Shown: positions 38,003-50,659 of the stretch, one piece after another | Position numbering within the stretch: the stretch's first letter is position 1 | How the letters are laid out: every line of letters begins with the position of its first letter | Source of the DNA: Apricaphanius iberus | Lineage: Eukaryota > Chordata > Actinopteri > Cyprinodontiformes > Aphaniidae | DNA length: 64,000 nt | Direction: 5' to 3' | Assembly: GCA_028564705.1 (NCBI GenBank) | Contig: JAPXFQ010000203.1 | Coordinates: 1,364,001-1,428,000 of the forward strand | The notes under the pieces: generated by a model | What the model was told of the DNA's origin: nothing | Database searches by the model: none | The model's input: the letters and a program-made list of their open reading frames with translations, nothing else | Translations under genes and position numbers: made by a program

Positions 38003-38470
38003 CAGTGTTGCGAGTAACGCATTACAAAATTTAACATGTTACGGGAATATATTATTATATTTTTTTCAGTAACTAATTAATGTAAAACATTACTTATAAA
38101 ATTTACAGCAATACATTACTCATTACAATTTCAGTAACGTGGGTTACATGCCCATTTAAAATTATTTGCACTACTTCCCTAATCACATACCCACTTGCTA
38201 AAAGAGTGTTCGGTTTCAGGAGTTGAATCTTTGTCAACCATCTTTGTGATGAGTGCGGTCAGAGCTTCTTTTGATTAGATTTAACAAACATTATGATGAG
38301 ATAGAGGACATGCAACGGCACTGGAGACCGGGTTTAATAAAAGTGTTTAAAATACAGTATTTGTGTTGTCACACTTTTGTAAAATATTAATCAATAAGTC
38401 ACAGTGCTTAAAAATCTTGTTACATATGTAAGACATTTTGCCAAAAGTAACTTCAAGTAGTGTAAATCAA
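38003..38470. repeat. GTAACGCATTAC-type DNA repeat
   Basis: GCAGTGTTGCGAGTAACGC, ATTACAAAATTTAACATG, CAATACATTACTCATTAC and TTTCAGTAACGTGGGTTAC are the start of a well-known fish DNA repeat rich in TAAC/GTTA words. CCAAAAGTAACTTCAAGTAG marks a second piece near 38450. No transposase frame. Confidence 0.55.
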
Positions 38471-38649
38471 GACCCTTTCGGACAGACCATGAAAAACGTT
38501 ATTTTTCCTGACATCGTCTGTTTCACTTTTGAGTCTGAAAGCAGTGCACATTTCCGGACTTTGTCTGGATAACCTTTACCTGTATTTTTCTGGCTGAAGA
38601 CCTAGTAAGAAGAGCGCACTTTTAGCAGTAGGGTGCTTGCTTTCAGAAT

Positions 38650-39105
38650 GTCATATACAGAAAAATCTTTGCGGCGTATGGGCTGGAAACCCCAAGGTCA
38701 AAGGGGGAAACACCTCCAAAGGTGGTGGAGAATGACCGAGCAAAGATACTGTGGGACTTCCAGATCCAGACGGACAGGATGGTAATGGCAATCCAACCGG
38801 ATTTAGTGGTGGTTGATGAGAGCAGAGGAAAGCCGTTGTGGTGGATGGGGCAATACCAAGTGATGGTAGCATCAAGAAGAAGGAACATGAAAGAGCTCAG
38901 AGATGAGTAGAGAAGGCTTGGAAGATGAAAGTGACAGTAGTACCTGTTGCAATCGGAGCGCTTGGGGCAGTGACTGGAGGAATGGAAGATCCTCAGACAT
39001 CTCAGCCCAGCAAAGATACTGCACAGGGCCCTCAAGATCCCAGGCCTCTGGTAGAGAGCCCGGGCTTGAAATGGATGGGAAAACTGCCTGCAGAGGTTGA
39101 GAGGG
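38650..39105 (+). pseudogene. LINE ORF2 C-terminal fragment, frameshifted
   Basis: One + strand frame reads KVVENDRAKILWDFQIQTD, then RMVMAIQPDLVVVD. After a shift another reads VTVVPVAIGALGAVTGG. This pair is the C-terminal part of a reverse-transcriptase polyprotein of a fish non-LTR element. The polymerase domain itself is absent, so this is a 5'-truncated dead copy. It runs straight into a (TA)n(TG)n tract, as LINE insertions often do. Confidence 0.8.
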
Positions 39106-39106
39106 G

Positions 39107-39107
39107 A

Positions 39108-39143
<36 letters not shown>
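39107..39143. repeat. (TA)n(TG)n microsatellite
   Basis: An alternating TA run passes into TGTGTGTG directly after the LINE fragment. Confidence 0.95.
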
Positions 39144-39940
39144 ATAGTACACAAATTCATATAAATACAGATCAGTTAGACCAGTGTGTGACGTTTCCCA
39201 GTAAAACAAATGAACCTTAAAATCATAGCAAGTACAGCACCTGCTCCTGCTGTTTTCTATTGTTTAGGAAATAAAAATTACTAACTATAAATAAATGTTA
39301 CACATATAAACATATGTTATTCAGTTGTATATATAATATCATGTTGAGCTTACAAAATGATGAACAAGTCATAAAAAGTATGAAGAAAGGAGGAAAATTT
39401 TCTGCAGATTTGCTGCAGCTGTGTAATTGGATAAAATGCGACATGAGTGTTCAGGTCTTATTACATATTAATTACACATATCAATTAGTACAACATTTGA
39501 AAGTGACCTCGGTCGGGTTTGAAAAAACCCCCCGATGATGTCTTACATTTTAACACAAACTGACACAGAGGCCATGACAGCTACATAGTTACTTTGCTGA
39601 TTCAGTGTGTGGGTTTCAGCCTCGTTGGTATGAAAATAACCATGGATAACGGACAAGTGTGTTTTTCTCTAATTGGAACAGTGCAGGAGAACCACTGGAA
39701 CTGTATATCAGTGCATTTGCTCATTGACTCACACTGCAAAATACCACAGAATTAATTATTTATTTCAATTTATGCTTAGATTTTTTTGTGCCACACATAT
39801 AATAAAATTCAAGCTGCATGTTTCAGAGCTTTATAAAGAAAGTTCTGGTGCTAAGTGGGGCTCTTGTAATGGCAACATAGTTACAAGGCAAGACGAGAAG
39901 CCCAAATGTAATTTTTTCATGGGGCTTTTTTAACTTACAT
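39144..39940. other. intergenic DNA, no gene seen
   Basis: AT-rich. No recognised feature. Confidence 0.5.
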
Positions 39941-39949
39941 CTGTAATGT

Positions 39950-41460
39950 CCCCTCTGACAGGTTATTGCAAATAGTGCTGTCAGGAATTATCTGCCTTAT
40001 TTTCACATAATCTCTCATTTTTTATTTGTTGGCCCAGAGTTTTGCCGCCCACTGTCAGCCACCACAACTGAATAATTGTCCCGCGTATTTCTGTCAAAAA
40101 TGGTTTGATGTCAATTTTCTGTCCAGATTGAACTAAATAATAACAGTTTAGATTAAACACAGGGCTGTATGCCAACAATACACGGAGGATTCTCTGTTTC
40201 CGTTCAACTCCACTCTCCTATTACAAATATTTGGGGCTAGAACCGGGAATGTATAGACCATAGAAGTTCAGAAGTCATTGTTCTGCCTAAGGGAGATAAC
40301 TTTTCTTCAGCTTTTAATTGTATGATGTGCATTTCTAGGACAATTTTTTTCTCCATGTCCAACACTTCGGTTTTTGCTTTGAGGGCATATAAGTTATGTT
40401 TGTTGGGTTTTGAAGGTGAGAAAACATATTTCCGGCCAGTTCAGGGAGCCTGGGTAATGCTACCTTCCACTTGCCTGCAGTTGCCTGTTGAACACCTTTC
40501 CCTTTCTACCCTCTGGCAGACTGATAGTTAGGGATCCATCTTAAAGCCTATCCCTTTTGTCTGACAGACTATGGAGTCAGCAGTTATTCTTAAACTGGTG
40601 ACTTTCAATGCTCTGTGCTGAAAGAGATGAAGCTGAAACACAAAGGCAAATTAAGGGTACAAAAACACTGGCTATTGTCCCTTTGTTGAGGGTCACAAAT
40701 CGTCGAGTAAAAGCAACACAGCATGGTTGAAATGCATTCGCCTCCTCCCCCAACCCTCCCTCCCCTCCCTTACCCTCCTTCCTTCACTTTTCCTCTCTTT
40801 ATATTCATTAGATTCATTATAGGCCACAAAGGACTGCCAACAAAACAGCTTGTGATTTTGGTTGAATTCATCCCCCTCTGAGGCCTGCAGGGAAATTAAA
40901 CTAGGTGACTATCACTAGAGGGGGTGCAGGCTTGACACATCTAAAGCTTTCAGTGATGCTAATAGCCAAGCGTATCCAAAATACACAGAAGCTGACCTCA
41001 AACAGATTGTGGGGGTATAAAATCATTAGTTTGCAAATGAAGCAAAAGTACACTGACTCTATGGTGAAATCAGCCCACTCGGAACCTTTGATTAGTGTTT
41101 GTCAACTCCCCTTTCTCTTTTTACCCCCCCCCCCCCCCACGCCCACCACTTGCAAACCATAAATTAATAAAGGAGACATAGCGACACTTTGGATGGGAAG
41201 GCGCTCTCATCTCCAGCACCTGTTAAACAAATGCACTTAAGGCGGGAATCAAATCGCAGGCAGGTTTTAAATTGGTGTAAAATCTTCATTTAGACTATGT
41301 CCCCGGGGCTCGCTTAATACTCAAGATTTATATAGCATTAGTTCTGCCTCACAAATGTGGTGCACCATTCCACCTCAGTGAAATATGAAGAGGCTTGATA
41401 AAAAAGCCACAACAGATTCTCTCATTAAAAAAAATCTAAACCCTTTAAAGATTCATTAAT
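39950..41460. promoter_or_regulatory. CNE-like region (unproven)
   Basis: A non-repetitive stretch with segments such as TTGGCCCAGAGTTTTGCCGCC, CACCACAACTGAATAATTG and AAGGCGGGAATCAAATCGCAG. It includes pyrimidine-rich runs (40741-40800) and a C16-type run at about 41125-41141. No exon was recognised. Confidence 0.25.
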
Positions 41461-42140
41461 TTAACTTGTGGCATGCAACTCTGACATATACACAGTTTTT
41501 GTGCTGGTGCCCTTGAGCGGTGTTTTGTTGCAGAATCTATCCCACCGCAGCTTTGTCGGGACCGGTCGTCTTTGGAAGAAACGCGCCGAAAAAAAGAAAT
41601 TCAATACATCTCACTGCATTACACTTTTTTTTAAAATTTTTTTTAATATATTTGGAAAAAGGTAAATATATATATATATATATGCATTTTTTTTTGTGAA
41701 AGATTCTTTGCAGCTATTTTCTTTGTCGTGATCATAATGCAGACATCCACTTAAATCTGGGCAGGGGTGAAACGGCTACAAAGAAGGCAGCCCATTTACA
41801 ATATGGCACCCCCTGTTGAGAGTGTCGGTTTCAATCTCAAATCGCTTTTTGTTCTCTGTCCTTTTCAATTTGTTTACATTTGGCCCCTACTGGAGAGGAA
41901 CAGTCTATTGATTAATTGTCCCTGCTTCCTGAGACTGTCGTTTAGAGTTCACCACCTCCCCTTCTGCCTCTCTATCCTCAGATCTTGCTCTTACAGTTTT
42001 GCTGCCGCCTCCCATTATTAAGATGTAGGCCAGGTTAAGGCGTTGAATTAAATGAGTATTAAAAGAACCCCATGAAAAAAAGCAAAAACATGTCCAAATA
42101 GAAAGCAGTTTAATTACAATAAATCTTTTATAGTATTCTT
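41461..42140. other. intergenic DNA with (TA)n
   Basis: A short (TA)n run lies at 41665-41683. Open frame 41767-42021 (+) has no family signature. Confidence 0.5.
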
Positions 42141-42329
42141 AATTACACTAATAACTAAGTTTTAGCTTGAATCTAAAAAGCCTCTAAGAGCACACGTCCA
42201 CACCCACCTCCAGCTACAGGCATTTTCTTCTTCCAGTGTGTTTTGCATTCATGTTTTGTGACATCTTCTTTTTCAGAGGGATTCTTTTTTTTATGAAAAG
42301 CACCTGTCTGAAATTCTACAGAACAATTT

Positions 42330-42870
42330 ATCCGATTTGAAAGGAATCATTCTGGATGAAAGTTGAAATGCTATTGTAAAATGGCCTTTCAGTCGCCAGC
42401 CTTTTGCTTGAAGATAAACAATTTTCCATGAATATATGGCTGGGGCCCCCACTATCTATCACTGAAATCAGAATGTGTCCCATACTGAGCCTATTGTAGT
42501 CTATTAAAGGGAATCCTTCCCTGTGGCAACCATTTTGCAGGTTTCAAGCAGATAAATGCCTTCCAAGAGGGATAAGAATGCATTTCTACAAAACTGCATT
42601 AAATAGTAATGTTTGTCAACTACTCAGATAAAAACTTCACAGTCACAATTCTTTTTTTGGGGGGGAGGCAGTGAAATGTATTGGGCGAATGTGTAAAAGC
42701 TGATTGGTGTAGGGAGGCTGCCTACAGGTTAGCGGGCCTCATTTCCAATCTCTGACAGCAATATGTGTCGCCGTGTTGCTCCATCCCGATTGCTCATGTT
42801 GAACACAAACCTTGGTCACTCTATATATGGAAATCTCTGTCTTCGGGGGGAAAAAAATTAAAAAGGTGAG
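42330..42870. promoter_or_regulatory. CNE-like block (unproven)
   Basis: A non-coding, non-repeat block (CCGATTTGAAAGGAATCATTC, TTTCAGTCGCCAGCCTTTTGC, CCATGAATATATGGCTGGGG) with enhancer-like texture. No direct proof. Confidence 0.28.
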
Positions 42871-45180
42871 ATTGGCACTTTAACCCCGGTGCCCTCCCTG
42901 GAAATATGTTTTAGTCTGATACATTATACTGCTGCGAATTATTTATCAAGAAGATACAAGCTTGATATTTTCAGAAAAATAATGAGATGTTGAGGTGGCA
43001 GCTGGAGCGTTCTGGTCCAGTGAGCAGCATCTATGAAAGGGGGGAAATGAAGTAAATATGGCAGGCTGGTACACGCACATGTGGTGAATGTGAAGGAGTG
43101 GAGTGCAGCGTGCATGTGGCAATTGCCAAAAAACCATATACTTTTTTGGACAATAAATGTTTTCCCCTGATTCCACCTTTTCTCCGGCAGACGATGTTCA
43201 GGGTGTTTTTGACCATGCAACCTCGACCTGGATATTTTTTACCCAAAGTTTAATTTACTTTTTGACTTTCTATCTTACGGCCTTCTCTTGTGATTTTTTT
43301 TTTCACTGTGAGATCCCAAACCATTCATGTAAATTACATATGCCGACAATAAGAGGGTCTCCCCTTCTACTGAAGGAGCACAAACTGAAAACTTGCTGAT
43401 GATCATTAACCAAATATTTTGTTGCAGCAGTTATACTTAATTGCTTTTGTAAAGTCTCTCCAAACATCATTAAATTAATTTAGACAACCATTTTTTAAGA
43501 GCTGTGGAAAAGAAAAGAAATAACTTACAAGATTGTGTTTTTCAGCCATAACCTGTGGTTATATCAAGTTCTCTCCGAAACAGAATTAAAATAACTCCAG
43601 GCAGCGTTTAGTTGCACTGACCGATGTTTTATAATCAAAGCCTTTGTCACCCAAATTACAATTAACCACACATGAGGAAAGCTTTTAAAACTTGGTTCCA
43701 TCCATATGTGAAAGTTTTCTTTCTAAAATGGGAATGTCCTTAACCATTTGGGGCCTGCATATGCATGGAAACTGCAGTTAAGGGGACTCTAAAGGTCTTT
43801 TTTTTTATCGGTTCAAAAGCAAAAACACCCTTGCTTATTCATGAGGATGGCAGAAACATGTCTTTTGTGAAGATTCTGACATATTATCCCAACCGCTAAT
43901 CTGACCAACAATCCAAAACAATTCATATGCATCATACCTAACTAAAAAAATTATAGATCACTTGTGTGTGTTATAGTTTATTAGTTATATAATCTAATAT
44001 GACACTGAGGGTAGCTCAATTTCATTGTGATTCCACACAAAATACTTCACACACACTCTGATGTTCGTTTTTCTTGTTCTATGGACTGCTAACCTCGTAT
44101 GAGCGGTTTTATGCACATGTCCCATGCTCCATGTTTAGCGCCACTTACAGGTCTGGTAGAGTAAAAACAGTGCTTTGTGTGGTTGTAGGTGTTTCTTTGT
44201 GGATGAAAACTTTTTTTCATGTCTGTATGCATGTGTTTTTGAAAACAACAAGGTGTTTTAGAAAAAAAAAACAACACGGTGTGGACGGGACCTCTACATC
44301 TTTTAATGATACACACTGTTGGGCGATTAGAGCTACAATTAATATCAGTATATTGAGTATTGAACCTTGATAACGGTAAGTAGACGAAAACATTGACCAC
44401 ATCACACACACACCCTCCCCCTCCTGTTGTTTTTCTTTTTTTTTTATTGTGTCATTTTCTGTATTCAATATCCGGTAGTGCCCAAATTTGCTTAATGTTT
44501 TGTAAAATATGATGGCTTCTTGCTATTGAATAGCTTTAAACGGCTTTAATTCAGTGTTTGATTCCCACTCCTTTCTGTATTTCTTAAGAGTCTAGTTTAA
44601 ATTCAGAAGTGATCATACAGACCCGATGAGTAGAGGAAGTGATGGGGAGTGAGTGAAGACGGTGATTTTATTGTGCAATTGTTTATTTTAGAAGGACAAT
44701 ATTTTACATCAAACATCAGGTGGGGATAGGCGGAGGCTTCAAGCGCTTTATCAAAAACAACAGAAGCAACTCAGCGGGGTTAATATCTTCTCAGCTTGAG
44801 CAGGACCTGGGCGTGCAGAGCTGTTGGGCTACAAACGCTTTGGTTCGGCAGCAGCCCCGTTGCTGCAGTAACAAACATACGTGCTCTTCGTTAGAGTCTA
44901 AGTATTCAGTGCCAGAACCCCCCCATCATATGACTTTGTTTAGTCACATGACTCAAGGTAATGCTCATTTCTTAAAGGGGGAGAAGCATCGCTAAACTAA
45001 AAAATCTTTTCATTTTTTTTTACAAACGAATTTACCGGCATGTGCTAAATGATGTCGGTAACAGTCATAAATTTCAGTATCGGTAAATTTTAGTGTATTT
45101 TCCGTCCATCGTAGATACAGTTTTCATCACGAGTAGAGTCGTGATAAAAATCGTTGCACGTGAATGTGATCCGGAGGTCT
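42871..45180. other. intergenic DNA, no gene seen
   Basis: Several short open frames overlap on both strands around 42940-43250 and 44080-44470, none with a known motif. The block 44640-44990 is GC-richer and may be an old DNA transposon, but I cannot name it. Confidence 0.5.
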
Positions 45181-45186
45181 GTGATG

Positions 45187-45219
45187 TATATATATATATA
45201 TATACCTTTATGAGGTCTG

Positions 45220-45280
<61 letters not shown>

Positions 45281-45286
45281 TACATG
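45187..45286. repeat. (TA)n microsatellite, two runs with duplicated flank
   Basis: A (TA)9 run and a longer (TA)n run, each preceded by GAGGTCTGTGATG or a close variant, so the unit flank plus TA run has been duplicated. Tyr-Ile open frames here are artefacts. Confidence 0.95.
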
Positions 45287-45729
45287 TATGAGACAGGAAC
45301 TGCAACAATTGTTGAGGCTGCTGAGCTGGAAGAACCCACCTGTTGAAACAAAGTCATCCAGTTGCTGCTGCAGTTCATACAAAGCGACCATAGAGAGAGA
45401 AGAAAAAAAAATCTATTGACGCTCCCTAAATGCTGTGCAGTTGAAATGTTTTTCTTCTCAGGCAATGGTTTGAACTAAAACAGAGAGCATTAATTTACCT
45501 TTTCTCCCTTTTATTCTAAAGAATAAAGCAGTCAAGGTTAAACTTGATATTTTCTCATTATATAAACCATGTTTTTCTTTCAATTCTATTTATAAGGACT
45601 AAATGGTATTTGAAGCTGAAATAATTTTGTAAACTTTTTATGCTATTTGTTTTAATGTACATAAAATGCTAAACTTTAACTAATTATCAAAGAGGCTACA
45701 GAAAAATGAAGTTCTGTGCTTTGCTTATT

Positions 45730-46140
45730 GTAAACAATGCAAATATTTTCCTCAGATCAAGTAAAAATGAATGCCTCTTCTTTTTTTTCTGAAGCTTTCT
45801 CTCTCCCCACCCGAAACTCATGTCTTTGTTTTGAATTATTTCATCTACTCAGAACATCCCGTTGCTTTTCAGGGCCTCTTTTGTTCTTGGTGAACGGGTC
45901 TTTTATTTGGGAGAAATCTCCCATCTCAGACCAGCGTTTTGCCTTGATGCAGATCTTCATTAATCTCCAGGGCTGCTGCAAGCTCCACGGCAGCCCTACC
46001 GATTTGATGGGAATTGAATTTGATGCCGTATTGTGGCTCGTACGGGAGGCAAACAATGGCCTGTGTTCCTTCCTGTGTCTGCACACAATCGGAGAGACCC
46101 AATTAAATAATTTGGTACAATAAAGGGGAACAAAGGGATA
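45730..46140. promoter_or_regulatory. CNE-like block (unproven)
   Basis: GGGAATTGAATTTGATGCCG, TGTGGCTCGTACGGGAGGC and AGAGACCCAATTAAATAATTTGG sit in a repeat-free block. Long open frames occur on both strands at once (45737-46123 + and 45841-46149 -), which favours unusual composition or constraint over a real gene. No exon signals were found. Confidence 0.33.
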
Positions 46141-46149
46141 CCCAGGCAT

Positions 46150-47626
46150 AAAGTGAGGGCTTCAGCATTTGCATTCTACCCATTTCTGTATCATGTTAAT
46201 TAATTTTCTTTGAAATCTGCATGGGGAGGCACAATAGGAGGAACGATGCAACTCATTTTAAAGTATGTCTGATGAGGTCTTATATTCATGCGACATGCAA
46301 AAACAAAAGTTTTAGGGAAAGAGATTCATGTATTTCTCAACGGTGCCTTTACCCTGAAAAAATTGCTTTTTTAATATAGAGTATTGTCTTGTCATTATTT
46401 GCACTGAACTGTATGTTTTAAGAAAGGTTTTGCAGAATGATTGTGCATCTAAAATGGCTTTTATGATAACCTGCTCTCAATTAGCCATCTGTGAATAGAT
46501 GTGTGATATGTAACTGCTTTTGTTGATGCTAACACATGACATTCAATAGAGGGTAAATGAATTATCCACAACTGGTCTGTGATAAGCAGTGATGGGACCC
46601 ATATGGAGCTGTCAGTGGACTGCTGGTGGGCTCTCTAAGTACATGCAGTGTAATTGAAAGAAATGAGCCATGGAGTTGACACATTAGGAGTCTCCCCAGA
46701 GATGAACCACACACACAGGCACACATGCTCAATTCATTTTCTTATATATCATCCACATAGAGACTATCTCACTGAAAGTGTAACCCAGACAATGTTAGAG
46801 GCCTGGTCGGCACAGGACTGAGCCCTGCTGTAAGTGAAACTGGGTGTAAGATTGGTTAGGTCTCCGTCTGGGTTAAGGGGATAATGAGAAACTGCCCCGC
46901 AGTGAGTTAATCAGCTCATCACTCTCCCAGCACTGCCATTTATTTGCTGTTTATTCCCCAGCACAGGGCCCCAGGGGGAGGCCTGTCTGTGAGGCAGCAC
47001 CTGCAGCCCCCCTCCCTGACGCTTGATTTAGTACTAGAAATGCTGCTTGTGGACCAGATTACACTGGACAGTGATCAAACCTTATTTGCACTCCGATTAG
47101 AGAAACTGCTGTCTGCACTGACCAGGCTGAACCAATTCTCCCTAAGCAGTTTTCTATTGCTGCCTCATGTATAAACGATTAACAGTTTAAAAGAATGAGG
47201 TGACTATTTACACAGCAGATTATATCTCCAAATTTGTTTATGGTAGAACATGATACAGACATCTTAGATGAAAATAAAACAATGTTAATGAAGTGGCACT
47301 TTTGAAAAAAAGTCAAAAAATAAATATACCCTTCTCAATAATCAGTTGGAGAATCTATATTGGCATCACAGTAATTAAACCCTTATTATTGCTGAGAAGC
47401 TTTTTGCAGGTTTCCACTGTGTTTTGACATTTTATCTATGTTGATAAGCTCCAAGTCTTCAAAGGCATCATCCATTAGCATCACTTCCAGGTCAAATTAG
47501 AAGCTTACTTTAATCATAAATCTGTCTGTAATTTAAATGATTTTAGCCCTAACTGTATACAAATTATGTGGGGAAATCCTTCACATTTAGTCCCCTTCTT
47601 CCACTTCCCATCAATTCCAGACTATC
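46150..47626. other. intergenic DNA, partly CNE-like
   Basis: The stretch 46480-47170 is repeat-free and balanced in composition (TTATCCACAACTGGTCTGTG, GAGTTAATCAGCTCATCACTC). The remainder is AT-rich. No gene was recognised. Confidence 0.4.
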
Positions 47627-47820
47627 CTGTTCCTTGGAAAAGTTTTGGGCAGGTATGAGAAAATTCTGTAAACAAAGAATGTTTTAAAAATTATTTTAAT
47701 CACTTTATAAATTGCAGTGAATGATCAAAAGAGAACCCTAAAACAAATCAATATTTGGTGTTACCACCCATTACCTTCTAAACATTTACATACAGTTTTT
47801 GAAGGAACTCAGCAGATAGT
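47627..47820 (-). mobile_element. Tc1-like transposon, left piece (split by LINE)
   Basis: GAAAAGTTTTGGGCAGGTATG, CAAATCAATATTTGGTGTTACC and CAGTTTTTGAAGGAACTCAGC follow the left end of a fish Tc1 family. The sequence breaks at 47820, where an L2-type LINE tail begins. The family continues at 50660 on the other side, with about 400 bp of the expected element missing. Confidence 0.75.
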
Positions 47821-50659
47821 CAAGGCAAGGCAAGGCAATTTTATTTGTATAGCACACTTTCAACACAAGGCAATTTAAGGTGCTTTACATGATTAAAATT
47901 GGAACACAGCATACATCAATTTGATGATCAAAATACAAGAAAGCAATTACAATAAGATAATAGTCAAGACAATACAACAATGTAAGGACAAACATGCAAA
48001 AACACAGTTTGTATTCACCAGTTGATCTCGCTGAAAAGCTCCAAGTTCTTCCTTCCACTAACTGATCTTGCTGAAAAAACTCACAGTTCTTAATTATAAA
48101 AAAGAAACACAAGAAAGGATTTACAGTAATCAAGACTATAATTTGTGCGAAAATTTAAACAAGCAATTAAAAACAGTTACTCATTGCCAAGTCTAAATAG
48201 GTAAGTTTTAATTTTAGACTTAAAAGAGTTCAGTGTCTCTGCAGTTTTGCATTCTTCCGGCATTTTGTTTCAAATATGAGGAGCATAGAGACTGAAAGCT
48301 GCTTCTGCTTGTTTGGTTCTGGTTCTGGGGATGATCAGTAAACTAGAGCTGGAGGACCTGAGTGATCTGAATGGTTTGTACCATGATACCAGATCTCTAA
48401 TGTATATTCTGGTGCTAACCCATTCAATAATTTATAAACTAATAAAAGCACTTGAAGTCTATTCTCTGAGCTACAGGGAGCCAGTGTAAGGACTTTGTGT
48501 TATGTTTTCTACTTTTCTGGTTCAAGTGAGAACATGAGCAGCAGCATTCTGGATCAGCAGCAACTGTCTGATTGATTTTTTTAGGTAGACCTGTGAAGAT
48601 ACTGTTACAGTAATCAAGGCGGCTAGTGATAAATGCATGGATTAGTTTTTCTTGTAATTCTTGTGTCATCATTCCTTTAATACTAGAAATGTTCCTTAGA
48701 TGATAGAAAACTGACCACGTTATTGCCTTTATGTGACCCTGGAGGTTCAGGTCTTGGTCAAATATTACACCTAGATTGCCTGGTTGGTAGTTTCTAGTTG
48801 GGCCTGTTTAAGCTGATTACAGATAAGTAGTCAGCATAGTTGTGGTAGTTAACATTATTGGTGGTTATAATCTGGTTTTGTGGGAGCATGTAGATGCTTA
48901 ATAGAAGGGGCCCTAGGATGGAGCCCTGGGGGACCCCACATGTGATTTCTGTGTTTTGTGATGAGAATTGGCTAATCGACAAAAATAAATTCCTGTTCTT
49001 GAGGTAAGATTTGAACGATTCGAGTACTGTATCAGAGAGTCCGACCCAGCTCTCTAGACGTTCCAGTAGTATATAATTATCAACGGTGTCAAACTGAGGT
49101 CTAATAGTACCAGTACTGTGGTTTTACCACGGTCAGTATTTGTACGGATGTCATTGACGAGAGCAGTCTCGGTGCTGTGGTACCTACGAAAACCAGACTG
49201 ATAAAAATCAAAGCGCTTGTTCATTGCTAGGAAGCTATTTAATTGTTGGAACACAGCTTTTTCAATAATTTTATCAATAAATGGGAGATTAGAGTTTGGT
49301 CTGCGGTTTGGCATCAACGTGCTGTCTAGGTTCTTCTTCTTTAGTATTGTTTTGATAACTGCTGTTTTTAATGCTTTGGGGAAGACACCTGATAGGAGGG
49401 ATGTGTTAATTATTTTGATCAGATCCGCTCTGATCGCTGGGAGGACCTTTTTTAGAAAACTTGTTGGTAAGATATCCAAACAGCAGGTGGCAGAGCTTAG
49501 TTTGTCAATACTTTCATCACAGCTCGATAGATTTATTATTTCGTAATTAGTCATTTTCTCTGCATGGGTGTTGTTTGGGCTCATATGTATTGGGGTTGGA
49601 GCTGATGTACTGATTGACCTTCTGATGTTCAAGATCTTGTCAGTAAAGAAGTTGGAAAATTCATTACAGTCCCTGGTAGAGTTCAGTTCAGGGGGCACTG
49701 TCACTGGAGGACTAGTTAGTCTCTCTACTGTAGCAAATAATTCCCTAGCATTATTGTTGTTTTTGTGAATAATCTCAGAAAATAATAATTCCCTTGCACC
49801 CTTTAAGGTTACTTGATACTTGTTCAGTTTATCTTAATATATCTCATAATGAACCTGGAGCCGAGTTTTCTGCCATTTCCTCTCAACGCGCCGTCACTCC
49901 CTTTTTTCATCACATACCAGTCGATCGCTTCTCCATTTAGACTTCTTTTTACTAGAGACAGTTTTAACCTTAAGTAGCGCAATCATATCCATCGTGTCTG
50001 AGATTTTGAATAGAAAATCATCTGTCAGTTTATTTACTGAGTGTGTGTTGCTGGATGTTGGTGAGTTAGATAAGGTTGGAGTGTATATCAGTTTTAAGTT
50101 TTCAGCTGAGTTTTATTTAAGTAGGCGTTTTTTTAACAGTGGTTTTACTCTGATTAGGTATGTTGGCTTGGATGATGCTTTCAAATGAGATGCAGACATG
50201 ATCAGATATGTGCGATATCAGTAATGGCATTGCTAGATATATTTAAGTCTTTGCTAATAAGTAGGTCCAGAGTGTGTCCTCGGTTGTGCATTGGCTCATT
50301 AATGTGTTGGGTTGGGTCAAAGTTATGAAGGGCATCATTTAGTGCTTTTGTTCCACTGTCTTGGGGTTTGTCAGTATGGATGTTGAAATCTCCCACAATT
50401 GCTATCTGGTCATAGTCTAGACATATTGCAGAGCAAAGGTCATTGAAGACTTTAAAGAATGGAGCTGGGAGAGCTCAGCGCTGTGAATCTGTTCTTTAAA
50501 GGGATAATCAAAGGTGTTGGTTGTTGGAGTTTCTTTTGACATTCCTTATTTTTCTTCTTGGATGTTTCTCGTCTGAGCGCTGGCCTCTCTTCTGATGAGT
50601 GGGGGGTTCTTCCCGATAGACGCCGTCTGTTCGGAGGGGTACTCTGTGTTGTTGCCATC
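47821..50659 (-). mobile_element. L2-type LINE, decayed, minus strand
   Basis: On the minus strand the order is: end of an endonuclease domain (VGDFNIHTDKPQDSG, 50202-50396); a reverse-transcriptase N-terminal part (49054-49704) with PISNLPFIDKIIEK-like sequence and FYQSGFRRYHSTETAL; the GVPQGSILGPLL block (48794-48982), whose catalytic YADD reads YADY; and the thumb-like HAFITSRLDYCNSIFTGLP (48439-48672). The 3' tail ends in repeated TTGCCTTGCC at 47821. Stops and frameshifts break every domain and most of the endonuclease is gone, so the copy is inactive. It is inserted in a Tc1-like element. Confidence 0.85.

Noticed and set aside
38643..39209. 188-codon minus-strand frame over the LINE fragment
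   Set aside because: The opposite strand carries recognisable LINE ORF2 residues; the frame ends in Tyr-Ile repeats from the TA tract.
45074..45465. Several 72-108-codon frames with Tyr-Ile repeats
   Set aside because: Caused by the (TA)n microsatellite.
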